Notes: a model not told the origin generated them from the letters alone. A DNA stretch of 64,000 bases from Janthinobacterium silvisoli (GCF_014200725.1 NZ_JACHCL010000001.1:1612001-1676000); one strand, 5' to 3'; positions 27,482 through 36,684 are shown, numbered from the stretch's first letter. Translations and numbers: made by a program.

Positions 27482-28255
27482 ATGTTTTCGCTTCCAGAAC
27501 AGTTTTCACTCGCCGCAAAATCGCAACTGGAAAATCAGCTGCAGATCTTTAGCACGCTGACCAGCAAAGTCTTCGAAAGCGCTGAAAAAATCATCGCCCT
27601 GAACATCAATACCGGCAAGGCGGCCATTTCGCAAACCACCGAAACAGCCCACCACCTGCTGGAAACGCAGGACCCGCGCGATTTCTTCAGCTATAGCACC
27701 AGCCAGGCGCAGCCGCAGATCGAAAGCGTGCTGGCCTATAGCCGCCAGCTGTTCGGCATCGCTTCGAGCACCCAGGCCGACTTGCTGGCCGCAGCCAAGG
27801 CCAAGCTTGATCAGGAAGCTCCAGCCCCTGCAGCAAAGCCGGCAGCGGCACCTGCACCGGCCCCAGTCGCTACCAAGCCTGCTCCTGCGCCAGTACCAGT
27901 GCCAACGGCGGCGCCGGAAGTCAAGCCAGCACCAGCGGTAGCCAAGCCGGCGCCGGTGGAAGCGGCCAAGCCTCTCGTCAAAGCAGCCCCTGTTCCTACC
28001 CCGGCAGCCAAAGCCGCCGTTGCCAAACCGATACCCAAGCCGGTAGCCAAAGCCACCGCACCAGTCGCCAAACCCGCTGCAGCCCCAGTCCCGGCACCAG
28101 CCAAGGCCGCGCCAGTGGTGGCCAAACCGGCCGCCAAACCCGTCGCCAAGGCCAGCGCAAAACCCGCCGCTAAAGAGGCCACCAAGCCGGTCGTCAAGGC
28201 CGCGCCACCGAAGCAACTCGATATGCTGAGTGGCAAAGGCAGCCCACGCAAGTAA
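27482..28255 (+). CDS. Phasin with long Ala/Pro/Lys-rich tail (PhaF-like layout)
   Basis: A 257-residue PHA-granule protein. Residues 1-~110 are a phasin domain (FSLPEQFSLAAKSQLENQLQ; KVFESAEKIIALNINTGKAA; YSRQLFGIASSTQADLLAAA) that coats polyhydroxyalkanoate granules. Residues ~117-245 are a low-complexity tail of AKPAAAP, VAKPAAKPVAK and AKPAAKEA units, rich in Lys and Pro and free of other charge, like the H1/AlgP-type tails of PhaF that bind DNA. Length is well above a plain ~190-residue phasin. The ATG follows AAAGGAG; an in-frame opening 48 bases upstream is not supported. A clean terminator follows at 28292, so it is monocistronic. The DNA-binding role of the tail is inference. Confidence 0.9.
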   Translation: MFSLPEQFSLAAKSQLENQLQIFSTLTSKVFESAEKIIALNINTGKAAISQTTETAHHLLETQDPRDFFSYSTSQAQPQIESVLAYSRQLFGIASSTQADLLAAAKAKLDQEAPAPAAKPAAAPAPAPVATKPAPAPVPVPTAAPEVKPAPAVAKPAPVEAAKPLVKAAPVPTPAAKAAVAKPIPKPVAKATAPVAKPAAAPVPAPAKAAPVVAKPAAKPVAKASAKPAAKEATKPVVKAAPPKQLDMLSGKGSPRK

Positions 28256-28291
28256 AAGTAACTCCTACGCCTTACCCTGCGTGCACAAAAT

Positions 28292-28313
28292 AACGGGCTA
28301 CAGCCCGTTTTTT
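28292..28313 (+). terminator. Intrinsic terminator after the phasin gene
   Basis: AACGGGC-TACA-GCCCGTT forms a 7-bp stem and 4-base loop, followed by a run of T to 28313. It is 36 bases after the phasin stop. Confidence 0.88.
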
Positions 28314-28437
28314 GCGTTGCCCTTATCGTCCTGCTGCCAGCGGGTTTGTCTGCCTTGTTGTATCCTACGCGTACTTTCTGTGCGCGTGCCCCTCCTTCCG
28401 CCCCGCGACACCCCATCATCAAATTAAAAGGTAATAC

Positions 28438-30189
28438 ATGAGTTTATCGAGGCTTATCGCCGGCTTCGTGCGCCAGCATTGGCCGTCGTATGCCGCCGCC
28501 GCCGTCATGCTGACGTGCGTGGCCGCACTGACCGTCTGGGTACCGCGCCGCGTCGGCACCATCATCGATGCGCTGGCCGGCCACCGCCTGGCCCCGGGCG
28601 ACCTGTGGCTGGAGCTGCTGTCCCTGCTCGCCGCCGGTGTCTGCATTTATTTCCTGCGCGTGGGCTGGCGCATCACCCTGTTCAAGGCTGCCTACCAGCT
28701 GGGCGTGATGCTGCGCACGCGTTTTTACACGCGCATGTCGCAGCAGGGCGCCGCCTTTTACCAGGGCCAGCGCACGGGCGACCTGATGGCGCTGGCCACC
28801 AATGATATCGACGCCATCGAGATGGCGGCTGGCGAAGCGATGCTGGCCGGCTTCGATGGCACCTTGACCCTGCTGATGGTGCTGGGCATCATGCTCTTGG
28901 GCGTGGACTGGCGCCTGGCCTGCATCGCCCTGCTGCCGTTTCCGCTGATGGGACTGGCCTTCTGGCGCATTTCCAGCCATATCCACACGGCCTCCACCGA
29001 TTCGCTGAAACGCTTTGCCGCCCTGAACGACCATGTGCAGGAATCGCTGTCGGGCGTGCGCACCCTGCGCGCGCTGGGCCTGGAACAGCGCAGCAGCAAG
29101 CAGTTTTCCACATTGGCTGGCCACGCCGCCAACGCCAGCCTGACGGCGCAGCGCTGGGAAGCAGCGTACGAACCAGCTGTCGGTCTGACCCTGACGGCCG
29201 CCACCGCCTTGACCCTGGGCCTGGGTGGCTATCTGGTATGGCAAAACCAGCTGACCATCGGTTCGCTGACCAGCTTTTCCATGTATCTGGGCCAGCTGAT
29301 CTGGCCCATGTTCGCCGCTGGCTGGGTGCTGTCGCTGATCGAGCGCGGCCGCGCCGCCTGGCAGCGCTTGCACCCGATGCTGGATGCGCCGCTGGCGATC
29401 GACGACCACGGCACCATCGCCCCCTTGAAGCCCGGCCCCTTGCAACTGGCGGACATCGGCTTTTCCTACGCAGGCCAGACCACGCCCGCGCTGTCGCATA
29501 TCTCGCTGCAGCTGCAGCCGGGCCAGACCCTGGGCCTGGTCGGGCCGACCGGCAGCGGCAAGTCCACCCTGCTGCGCGTGCTGCTGCGCCAGGTCACGCC
29601 GCAAACGGGCGCAGCCACCTGGAATGGCCAGCCACTCGATGCCTACACCCTGCATGCGCTGCGCGCGGCGATCAGCTGGGTGCCGCAGGAATCGTTCCTG
29701 TTCTCGGCCACCATCGCCGATAACATCGCGCTGGCCCGCCCGGAAGCGACGCAGCAGGAAATCGAACGGGCGGCGCAACTGGCCGACATCCATGCCGATA
29801 TTTTGCAATTCCCCGATGGCTACCTGACGCATGTGGGCGAAAAAGGCATCACCTTGTCAGGCGGGCAGCGCCAGCGCGTCGCCATCGCGCGCGCTTTGCT
29901 GGCCGACAACGGCTTGCTGCTATTGGATGATGCCTTGTCGGCGGTCGATACGGGCACCGAAACGCGCATCCTGCAGCACCTGGAAGAACTGCGTTTGCGC
30001 CGCCCCGAGCGCAGCGCCATCATCGCCAGCCACCGCCTGAGCGCCGTCGTCAATGCAGACCTGATCCTGGTCCTGCGCGATGGCCACATCACTGAAACCG
30101 GCAGCCACGACAGCCTCCTGGAGCAGGATGGCTGGTATGCCAGCCAGTGGCGCTACCAACAACTGGAGGCCAGCCTCGATGCCATCTGA
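28438..30189 (+). CDS. mdlA: ABC exporter half-transporter, MdlA-like (degenerate-site subunit)
   Basis: A 583-residue half-transporter: six-helix exporter domain (1-~310) then ATPase (~335-575). Walker A is GPTGSGKSTLL, signature LSGGQ is canonical (ITLSGGQRQRVAIAR), but Walker B ends in LLLLDDALSAVD, with Asp where the catalytic Glu should be. The same DDALSAVD is found in E. coli MdlA. It pairs with the next gene, overlapping it by 11 bases, to form a heterodimeric multidrug- or lipid-type exporter in the inner membrane. The ATG follows AAAAGGTAAT. The substrate is unknown. Confidence 0.92.
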   Translation: MSLSRLIAGFVRQHWPSYAAAAVMLTCVAALTVWVPRRVGTIIDALAGHRLAPGDLWLELLSLLAAGVCIYFLRVGWRITLFKAAYQLGVMLRTRFYTRMSQQGAAFYQGQRTGDLMALATNDIDAIEMAAGEAMLAGFDGTLTLLMVLGIMLLGVDWRLACIALLPFPLMGLAFWRISSHIHTASTDSLKRFAALNDHVQESLSGVRTLRALGLEQRSSKQFSTLAGHAANASLTAQRWEAAYEPAVGLTLTAATALTLGLGGYLVWQNQLTIGSLTSFSMYLGQLIWPMFAAGWVLSLIERGRAAWQRLHPMLDAPLAIDDHGTIAPLKPGPLQLADIGFSYAGQTTPALSHISLQLQPGQTLGLVGPTGSGKSTLLRVLLRQVTPQTGAATWNGQPLDAYTLHALRAAISWVPQESFLFSATIADNIALARPEATQQEIERAAQLADIHADILQFPDGYLTHVGEKGITLSGGQRQRVAIARALLADNGLLLLDDALSAVDTGTETRILQHLEELRLRRPERSAIIASHRLSAVVNADLILVLRDGHITETGSHDSLLEQDGWYASQWRYQQLEASLDAI

Positions 30190-32002
30190 GAAGTCCATAC
30201 CAAAAACCGTGCACGCCGATACTGAAAAACAGCCGGTGCACCGCCAGGCCCTGCAGGCAATCGGCCTGCTGCGCCGCGCCGCCGCGCCCGACCTGGGCCA
30301 CCTGAAATGGGCTACCTTCTGGCTGATCATCGCCGCCGGCCTGGAAGTGACGGGACCTATCCTGGGCAAGGCCCTGATCGACCAGCACCTGCTGCCGCGC
30401 CACCTCGACTGGACACGCATGTCCCTGCTGCTGGCCGGCTGTTTGCTCACGGGCTGGGCTGCCAGCGGCCTGCGCTATCTGCAACTGGTGCGCCTGTCGG
30501 GACTGGCCATGCGTTCCGTGCAGCGGCTGCGCGAGACGGTGTACCAGCACGTGCTGCGTTTGCCGATGAGTTTCTTTGACCGCGCCATCACGGGCCAGCT
30601 GGTCAGCCGTGTCACCAACGATACCGAAGCGGTCAAGTCGCTCTACGTGCAGGTGCTGTTCGTCATCCTCGACAGTTCCATCGTCCTGATCGGCACCATG
30701 GCCGCCATGGCCTGGATGGACTGGCGGCTGATGCTGATCGTGCTGGCCCTGCTGCCGGCCGTGCTGGTGATCGTATTCCTGTACCAGCGCTGGAGCGCGC
30801 CGGCCGTGACGCGCACGCGCGCGCTGCGCAGCGAAATCAATGGCCAGATCGCCGAATCCATAGGCGGCATGAGCGTGCTGCAGGCGAACAATGCGGAACG
30901 CCGCTTCGGCGCGCGTTTTACCGGCATCAACCAGGACCATTACACGGCCCGCCTGCAGGAATTGCGCGCCAACGCCTGGCTGCTGCGCCCCGCGCTCGAC
31001 ATGCTCAATATCGTGCTGCTGGCGGTGGTCATTTTCAGCTTCGGCCGGCGCGACATCGGCGCGGTGGAAGTGGGCGTGCTGTATGCCTTCATCAGCTACA
31101 TCGCGCGCGTGATCGAGCCGCTGATCCAGATCACCATGCAATTTAGCCAGCTGCAGCAATCGGTGGTGGCCACCGCCCGCGTCTCGGCCCTGCTCGACGA
31201 AGCGCAGGCGCTGGAACACGCGCAGGGCAAGCCTGAGCCAGCCGCGCGCCATGGCGCCAACGACGGCAAGTCGCCAGCCGTGGCGATTTCGCACCTGACG
31301 TTTGCGTATGTCGAAAACCAGCCGGTGCTGCACGACCTGTCGCTGGACATTCCACAAGGCGCGTTCTTCGGCATCGTCGGCCACACGGGCAGCGGCAAGT
31401 CGACCCTGCTGTCCTTGCTGCTACGCTTTTACCCTGTCAAGCAGGGCACGATCGCCGTCAATGGCATCGCGCTCGACAGCATCGCCAACGAGCATTTCCG
31501 CGCCGACGTGGGACTGGTGCCGCAAGACCCCTTCCTGCTGGCCGCCTCGGCGCGCGAAAACATCGACATGGGCCGCGGCTACACGCAGGCGCAGATCGAG
31601 GCAGCCGCGCGCGCTGCGCATGCGCACGACTTCATCGCGGCGCTGGAGCACGGCTACGACACGCCTCTGGGCGAAGGCGGTTCGCGTTTATCGTCGGGGC
31701 AGAAGCAGCTGATCGCGATTGCCCGCGCGCTGGCCGGCCAGCCGCGCATCCTGCTGCTCGATGAAGCGACCTCGCGCATCGATAGCCAGACCGAGCAGAT
31801 CGTGCAGACGGCACTCGATGAATTGCGCGGCAAGGTCACCATCATCGCCATCGCCCACCGCTTGTCGACCATCCGCGACGCCGACCGCATCATCGTGCTC
31901 AACCATGGCCGCATCACGGAAGCGGGACCGCATGAAGAACTGATGCAAATCGACGGCGGCCTGTACCAGCGTTTGTACCTGTTACAACAGCTGGCCCAGT
32001 AA
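30179..32002 (+). CDS. mdlB: ABC exporter half-transporter, MdlB-like (catalytic-site subunit)
   Basis: A 607-residue half-transporter. Exporter helices span ~45-340 (FWLIIAAGLEVTGPILGKAL onwards) and the ATPase ~370-600. Walker A is GHTGSGKSTLL and Walker B is LLLDEATSRID with the catalytic Glu, but the signature is LSSGQ instead of LSGGQ. So this subunit's Walker motifs and MdlA's LSGGQ make the working ATP site, while the other site is degenerate, as in TM287/288-type heterodimers. The ATG at 30179 lies inside the mdlA end; the frame is open further up but that region belongs to mdlA. The two stand alone as an operon. Confidence 0.92.
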   Translation: MPSEKSIPKTVHADTEKQPVHRQALQAIGLLRRAAAPDLGHLKWATFWLIIAAGLEVTGPILGKALIDQHLLPRHLDWTRMSLLLAGCLLTGWAASGLRYLQLVRLSGLAMRSVQRLRETVYQHVLRLPMSFFDRAITGQLVSRVTNDTEAVKSLYVQVLFVILDSSIVLIGTMAAMAWMDWRLMLIVLALLPAVLVIVFLYQRWSAPAVTRTRALRSEINGQIAESIGGMSVLQANNAERRFGARFTGINQDHYTARLQELRANAWLLRPALDMLNIVLLAVVIFSFGRRDIGAVEVGVLYAFISYIARVIEPLIQITMQFSQLQQSVVATARVSALLDEAQALEHAQGKPEPAARHGANDGKSPAVAISHLTFAYVENQPVLHDLSLDIPQGAFFGIVGHTGSGKSTLLSLLLRFYPVKQGTIAVNGIALDSIANEHFRADVGLVPQDPFLLAASARENIDMGRGYTQAQIEAAARAAHAHDFIAALEHGYDTPLGEGGSRLSSGQKQLIAIARALAGQPRILLLDEATSRIDSQTEQIVQTALDELRGKVTIIAIAHRLSTIRDADRIIVLNHGRITEAGPHEELMQIDGGLYQRLYLLQQLAQ

Positions 32003-32081
32003 AACTGCCCCTGTCAACACCCCCAGTGTGTATTTTTGCAAAAAACTGCACACGGCATGATATTTCTTGATTGCAACGGAA

Positions 32082-32087
32082 TATAAT
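32082..32087 (+). promoter_or_regulatory. Candidate -10 of the TPR-GGDEF gene
   Basis: An exact TATAAT lies 83 bases before the TTG start, in a short AT-rich gap after mdlB. The -35 at proper spacing is poor (GATATT), so this is only a candidate; an activator may be needed. Confidence 0.35.
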
Positions 32088-32169
32088 CTTTGCAGACAAG
32101 AGTGCTTACAACGCCTGATAAAACTGACACGCAGCAGGTTTTGGCAGGCGTTCTTCATGGGACGGTACG

Positions 32170-34299
32170 TTGGCAGGCAAACAGAAGATAGCGTTGCAAG
32201 TGCAGTGGCTGCTGGCCTTGGCCTGTCTGTGGCCAGTGCATGCCGGCGCCCAGGAAGACCTGGAGCAGCGCCTGCTGGACGTGCGCGAAGATGGCCGCTT
32301 CGTGCCCGACCGCGCCCTGCAGCACTTGCAAGAGATGGAAACCCAGGCGCGCAGCGCGCCGTTGCCCGTGCGCGCCGAATTCCTTACCCAGCTGAGCAAT
32401 GCCCGCATGCGCCTGGGGCAAAACGACATCGCCATGCAGCTGGCCGAGGAATTGATCGCCTACGCCAAAACCAACCATGACGACGTGGCGCGGGCCAAGG
32501 GCTTGCTCAACAAGGCCTATATCAAGTTCGCCATGAACGAGCGCCACGTTTCGCACCAATTGGCCTTCGAAGCGGAAAAAATCGCCAACCAGACCAATAA
32601 CCTGTCCGTGCGCGTACAGGCGATGATCGGTGCAGGCCAGTCCTGGGCCGAGGAAGGCAATTTCCCGCTGGCCCTGGCCAAGCTGCAGGCAGCCGTCGAC
32701 CTGGCGCGCCAGAGCGACTCAGAATGGGACCTGGCCGCATCGCTCAATGCACTGGCGGTGCTGTACCGGCAAATGCGCGAATACGGCAAGGGTTTCCAGG
32801 CGCTCGATGAATTGCTGGTCCTCACCAGCAAACTGGGATCGCCGGGCCGCATGGCGCAAGCAAAAAATACGGAATACGGCCTGGCGCTGGACGCGAAACA
32901 AGCGATGCGAGGCCAGCGCGCGCTGCTCGATGCGCTGGCGCTGGAACGCAAGCTCGATGCCAAGGGCATGCTGGCGCCCACGCTGGTCAACCTGTCGGAC
33001 AGCTATCTGAAACAGGGTGATTACCAGCAGGCCCAGCGCTACGGCAATGAAGCCATCAAGGCGGCACAACTGGTCAACAATGGCTTGATCGAAGCAGCGG
33101 CGCACGTCAACATCGGCCAGGCGCAGATCGGCCTGGGGCGCCTGGCCGAGGGCAAACGCAGCGTGGAAGCGGGGCTGGCATATTACGAACGCACGGCCAA
33201 CCAGCCCGACATGCAGGAAATCTTGCTGGAATACGGCCAGACCCTGGAAAAAGCTGGCGACATGCGCGGCGCCGTGGCAGCCTATCACCGCGAACGGGAC
33301 ATCTCGAACCAGCTATTTGAAAAGCAGCGGCAAAAAGCCGTGTATGAACTGCAAGAAAAATACGAGGCGGAAAAGAAACAGCGCCAGATCGAGTTACTGA
33401 GCCGCGAAAACCAGGTCAAAAGCGCCGAGATCGACAACCGCCGCCTGCAGCAGCGCATCTGGTGGCTGCTGGCGCTGGTGCTGGCGATGGCGTCCGTCAT
33501 CGTCGGCATGCTGTACCGCAAGGTGCGCCATGCGAACGTGCAGCTGAACGTGAAGAACCAGGAACTCAAGCGCCAAAGCTCGCGCGACCCGCTGACGGCC
33601 TTGTACAACCGCCGCCACTTCCAGGAATTCATGCGCCAGCACGGCAGCCATGCGGGCAAACTGGCGCCGCGCCAGACCATGGCCGATACGGACGCCGAAA
33701 TCGTGGGCGCCCTGTTCCTGCTCGACGTCGACCATTTCAAGCAGATCAACGACCACTATGGCCATGCGGCGGGCGACCTGGTGCTGACCACCATTGCCGA
33801 AACCCTGCATGACGTGCTGCGTGAAACGGACATGATCGTGCGCTGGGGCGGCGAAGAATTCCTGGCCTTCTTGCCGGCCGTGACGCGCGGCGGCCTCGAT
33901 GACATCGCGCTGCGCATCCTCAACGGCGTGGCCGCGCAAACCGTGCACTACCAAGGGCAAGCGATCAGCGTGCACGTCTCGGTCGGCTTTGCACCGTATC
34001 CGCTGGCGCCGCTGGGGCAGCCCCTCTCGTGGGAGCGCAGCGTCAACCTGGTCGACATGGCGCTCTACCTGGCCAAGGCGCATGGACGCAACCGCGCCTA
34101 TGGCTTGCGCAGCTTCCAACGCATGGAAGGCACGACCATGGAAGTGGTCGAACAAGACCTGGAACGCGCCTGGCGCGACGGTTATGTCGACTTGAGCGTG
34201 GTGCTCGGCGGGCAGGATGAGATGCTGGCCAGAACATCGGCGGCATCGACAGGGATACTGGGCGGCAACACCGCATCGGATACGGCAGCAGCGGCGTGA
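32170..34299 (+). CDS. Periplasmic/TPR sensor diguanylate cyclase
   Basis: A 709-residue protein. The signal sequence (VQWLLALACLWPVHAGA, ~11-27) is followed by ~350 residues of helical TPR-like repeats (NALAVLYRQMREYGKGFQAL; LVNLSDSYLKQGDYQQAQRY), a coiled coil (~385-430), a membrane helix (IWWLLALVLAMASVIVGMLY), then a GGDEF domain. GGEEF is at residues 560-564 with an RETD inhibitory site at 551-554, and LDVDHFKQINDHYGH is intact, so it should make cyclic-di-GMP in response to a periplasmic signal. The start is a TTG; no in-frame ATG or GTG precedes the signal peptide. A strong terminator follows at 34301. Confidence 0.9.
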   Translation: MAGKQKIALQVQWLLALACLWPVHAGAQEDLEQRLLDVREDGRFVPDRALQHLQEMETQARSAPLPVRAEFLTQLSNARMRLGQNDIAMQLAEELIAYAKTNHDDVARAKGLLNKAYIKFAMNERHVSHQLAFEAEKIANQTNNLSVRVQAMIGAGQSWAEEGNFPLALAKLQAAVDLARQSDSEWDLAASLNALAVLYRQMREYGKGFQALDELLVLTSKLGSPGRMAQAKNTEYGLALDAKQAMRGQRALLDALALERKLDAKGMLAPTLVNLSDSYLKQGDYQQAQRYGNEAIKAAQLVNNGLIEAAAHVNIGQAQIGLGRLAEGKRSVEAGLAYYERTANQPDMQEILLEYGQTLEKAGDMRGAVAAYHRERDISNQLFEKQRQKAVYELQEKYEAEKKQRQIELLSRENQVKSAEIDNRRLQQRIWWLLALVLAMASVIVGMLYRKVRHANVQLNVKNQELKRQSSRDPLTALYNRRHFQEFMRQHGSHAGKLAPRQTMADTDAEIVGALFLLDVDHFKQINDHYGHAAGDLVLTTIAETLHDVLRETDMIVRWGGEEFLAFLPAVTRGGLDDIALRILNGVAAQTVHYQGQAISVHVSVGFAPYPLAPLGQPLSWERSVNLVDMALYLAKAHGRNRAYGLRSFQRMEGTTMEVVEQDLERAWRDGYVDLSVVLGGQDEMLARTSAASTGILGGNTASDTAAAA

Positions 34300-34300
34300 A

Positions 34301-34323
34301 AAAGGCCGGACTGGCCGGCCTTT
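34301..34323 (+). terminator. Terminator after the TPR-GGDEF gene
   Basis: AAAGGCCGG-ACTGG-CCGGCCTTT is a perfect 9-bp stem with a 5-base loop beginning just after the stop codon. Its A-rich start and T-rich end suit both strands, so it may also end the convergent lipoprotein transcript. Confidence 0.85.
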
Positions 34324-34347
34324 CTTCTCAGCCAAACGCCAGCTGAA

Positions 34348-34680
34348 TTATTTGTGGGCGGCGTCCTGGATTTTTTCGCCTGCTTTTTCCACTTTCTGAC
34401 CGACGGCATCGGCTGCCTCGTTCATTTTCTTGTTCGCGTCGGCAGTCACCTGATCGATTTTGGCGCCCGTATCCGAGGCGGCCTGGCTCACGGCGGCGTC
34501 AGCCTTGGCGGCGGCATCCTTGATATCGCTGTTGGCTTGGGCAGCGGCGGCATCGATTTTCTGGCCAGCCTGTTCAGCCGGGCCCGGAGCGGACACGTCT
34601 TCTTTTTTCTGACAGGCCGCCAGCGCCACCACCATCATGCCGGCAGCGCAGAGTGCCATCAGGTTTTTGCTTGCTTTCAT
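34348..34680 (-). CDS. Small helical lipoprotein with LEA-like repeats
   Basis: A 110-residue lipoprotein. The signal ends in the lipobox VALAAC, so Cys22 or so is lipidated, and Gln at +2 favours the outer membrane. The mature part is one long amphipathic helix of ~11-residue repeats rich in Ala, Lys, Asp and Gln (KIDAAAAQANSDIKDAAAK; ASDTGAKIDQVTADANKK; AGEKIQDAAHK), like LEA or YtxH-type stress proteins and related to membrane-stabilising apolipoprotein-like helices. AAAGGGAA before this ATG sets the start, and the frame's upstream extension is rejected. It probably acts in envelope stress; that is inference. Confidence 0.82.
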   Translation of the reverse strand: MKASKNLMALCAAGMMVVALAACQKKEDVSAPGPAEQAGQKIDAAAAQANSDIKDAAAKADAAVSQAASDTGAKIDQVTADANKKMNEAADAVGQKVEKAGEKIQDAAHK

Positions 34681-34790
34681 GATATTCCCTTTCATTGTTA
34701 TCAAAACGAACAGCTCAGACTGCAATATACACGGGGAAATTCTTTTCAAGCGTACGCTAACGCACATAAGCACACGGTTTATGGCGGCTT

Positions 34791-35744
34791 TTAATGGCTG
34801 GCTGCCGCCGGCGCCGCATCGAGCAGCGAATGCTCCAGCAATTGGGACAGCGACGTACGCAGCGCCTGCGTGCGCGCCGCCAGCTCCGGCCGCTTGTAGC
34901 GTTCGGCCGCGATCAGATTGCTTTCCAGGCAGACCCGGTCCGACTTCGCCAGGCAGGCGTCGGCCGCATCGAGCTTGCGGCTGGCCTGCGCCACCTTGAT
35001 TTTCGCATCGAGTTCCAGCGTATCGGCATCATCGCCATGGCGCTTGACATAGGCGGCCAGGCGCGTGGCCGCCACGTCCCAAGTACCCGCGTCAAACGCC
35101 TGATTGACCGCTGCCAGCGCCGTCGCCCCATCCTGCTCGCGCCGCTGTTTCTTGTCACAGGCGGCGCTGGAACTGTTGATGCTGGACTGCAACTGCTTGA
35201 TCTGCGCGGCCGGCGCCCTGGCGCTTTTCAGCGTGGCCAGCGCACTGCGTGCACCGTCCAGGTCGCACTGCGCAGCCAGCGCCGTGGCCGCCGCTACCTG
35301 CTGCGCCACACTGGCTGGCTGGTCGGACGGCTTGTTGTATAGCCAGATGCCCAGCAGCGCCAGCGCCGCAACGATCCAGGTGCGCAGCCGTATCGGCGGA
35401 CGCGGCGGCGGCACGGAACGGGCCGCCTTGGCCGGCTTCGCCGCTGCCGGTGGCGGCTTGGCTGCTTGTGGAGCAGGAATGGACGGCGGCACCGGCTTCG
35501 GCAGCGGCGCCGGTCCCGGTGCATGAACCGGCGCCGGGATAGGCGTTACCGTCACAGGCGGCGGCTTGATTATCTGTACCGGCGCAGGCTCGGCCTTCGT
35601 CTCGGCCACGGCAGCTTGCCGCGTACCGCAAAACGGACAATACACCACGCGCAGCGGCAATGCCTGGCCACAAGCGACCTTGATACAACGTTCATTTACT
35701 TGTTCAAACACATTCCAACCCTGGTGACTACCTTTACTGCCCAT
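34791..35744 (-). CDS. Unknown zinc-ribbon, Pro-rich, single-TM protein
   Basis: A 317-residue protein that I do not recognise. Its N-terminus carries a C-x4-C-x10-CPFCG-TRQ ribbon (cysteines at ~20, 25, 36 and 39). A Pro/Ala-rich linker (~50-125) follows, then one membrane helix (WIVAALALLGIWLY, ~125-138) and a ~170-residue helical domain with paired-helix repeats (AAQCDLDGARSALATLKSAR; CLAKSDRVCLESNLIAAERY) that looks TPR-like. The topology would put the ribbon in the cytoplasm and the repeats in the periplasm. A GTG at 35711, after AGGG, would start just before the ribbon and is an alternative. The same ribbon spacing occurs in the gene at 36760. Confidence 0.7.
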   Translation of the reverse strand: MGSKGSHQGWNVFEQVNERCIKVACGQALPLRVVYCPFCGTRQAAVAETKAEPAPVQIIKPPPVTVTPIPAPVHAPGPAPLPKPVPPSIPAPQAAKPPPAAAKPAKAARSVPPPRPPIRLRTWIVAALALLGIWLYNKPSDQPASVAQQVAAATALAAQCDLDGARSALATLKSARAPAAQIKQLQSSINSSSAACDKKQRREQDGATALAAVNQAFDAGTWDVAATRLAAYVKRHGDDADTLELDAKIKVAQASRKLDAADACLAKSDRVCLESNLIAAERYKRPELAARTQALRTSLSQLLEHSLLDAAPAAASH

Positions 35745-35796
35745 GCCACCATGGCATGCGCGCTGTCCGCCCCCGCTGGTGCAGACAGCGCGTATC

Positions 35797-36684
35797 TTAA
35801 CGCTCTGCCTTCACCAACCCGAGGGCCCGTTCTTTTTCCAATATTACCTCACGATCACGGTTCAGCAGTTTTGCACGCGCCAGCCACTTCGCTGCGGCAC
35901 CGAGATCGTTCGATGCGGCGCTTTTTTCCGCCAGCTTGATGTAGTGATCGACGATCTTGCTTGCCAGCCCTTTGACCTCTTCGCCACGGTATTGGCCATC
36001 CGGGTCGATCTGCCGGATCTGGTCAAGCGATGCCTTGGCGGAACTTTCCGGTGGGTCCGTGTATTGCGCTTTTTCCACATACAGCGCAGCACGGCGCAAC
36101 TGGTCATCGATCTCGGCGCGGTCGTTCTCATTGAGCCTGACCGCCTTCGTATCGGCTGGCCGCACTTCCTTGGCCTGTACCGGGATAGCCGCGCTTTCTT
36201 CCTTTGCCGCTGAAGGACGCGTCGCAAAGAAGATACCGGCGCCCGCCACGGCGACCGCGACCAGCACCAGCCCCATTTGCGAACTGAGCCATTTCTTGGT
36301 GTCGGTAGAGCGCGATGCGCCGTTGGCCTTGCAAAAACTGGCCACATACTCTTCCGCCACACGCGGATCGAGGCCGACCTTCTTGCCTGGCGCCGGCGTC
36401 ACCACTTTATTCAGTGCAAGGCGCTCTTCTTTCTGATCGAGCTTTTTGTCGTTGTCGGTAAACTGATGCAGCAAGCGATCCAGCTCTTCCACCAGCGCGC
36501 GTTCGGAAACAGCCGAATATTCATCGAGCTGTTCACGGATAATCAACTCGATCTCGCGGCTCACAATACTGCGGCTAGCGCCTTCTTCCTTGATGCGCCG
36601 CTCTTCATCGCGGTCCAGATAAAAATCATCGTCCACGGCAACCGCTACGCGATTTTTCAACCATTCTTGATCAGCTTGATTCAT
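35797..36684 (-). CDS. Unknown single-TM protein sharing a domain with the 36760 gene
   Basis: A 295-residue protein of unknown function. Residues ~1-125 are acidic and helical and contain LVEELDRLLHQFTDNDKKLDQKE followed by VGLDPRVAEEYVASFCKANG, a stretch closely parallel to the C-terminal half of the 36760 protein (ELDALLHVCTDAEKKIDKKE; GMDPAIAERFITDFCRRN). A membrane helix comes next (GLVLVAVAVAGAGIFFATRP, ~135-154), then ~130 residues of helical repeats (LRRAALYVEKAQYTDPP; AAAKWLARAKLLNRDREVIL). GGGGAAG seven bases before this ATG sets the start. It lies between two zinc-ribbon genes on the same strand, apparently one operon. Confidence 0.72.
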   Translation of the reverse strand: MNQADQEWLKNRVAVAVDDDFYLDRDEERRIKEEGASRSIVSREIELIIREQLDEYSAVSERALVEELDRLLHQFTDNDKKLDQKEERLALNKVVTPAPGKKVGLDPRVAEEYVASFCKANGASRSTDTKKWLSSQMGLVLVAVAVAGAGIFFATRPSAAKEESAAIPVQAKEVRPADTKAVRLNENDRAEIDDQLRRAALYVEKAQYTDPPESSAKASLDQIRQIDPDGQYRGEEVKGLASKIVDHYIKLAEKSAASNDLGAAAKWLARAKLLNRDREVILEKERALGLVKAER

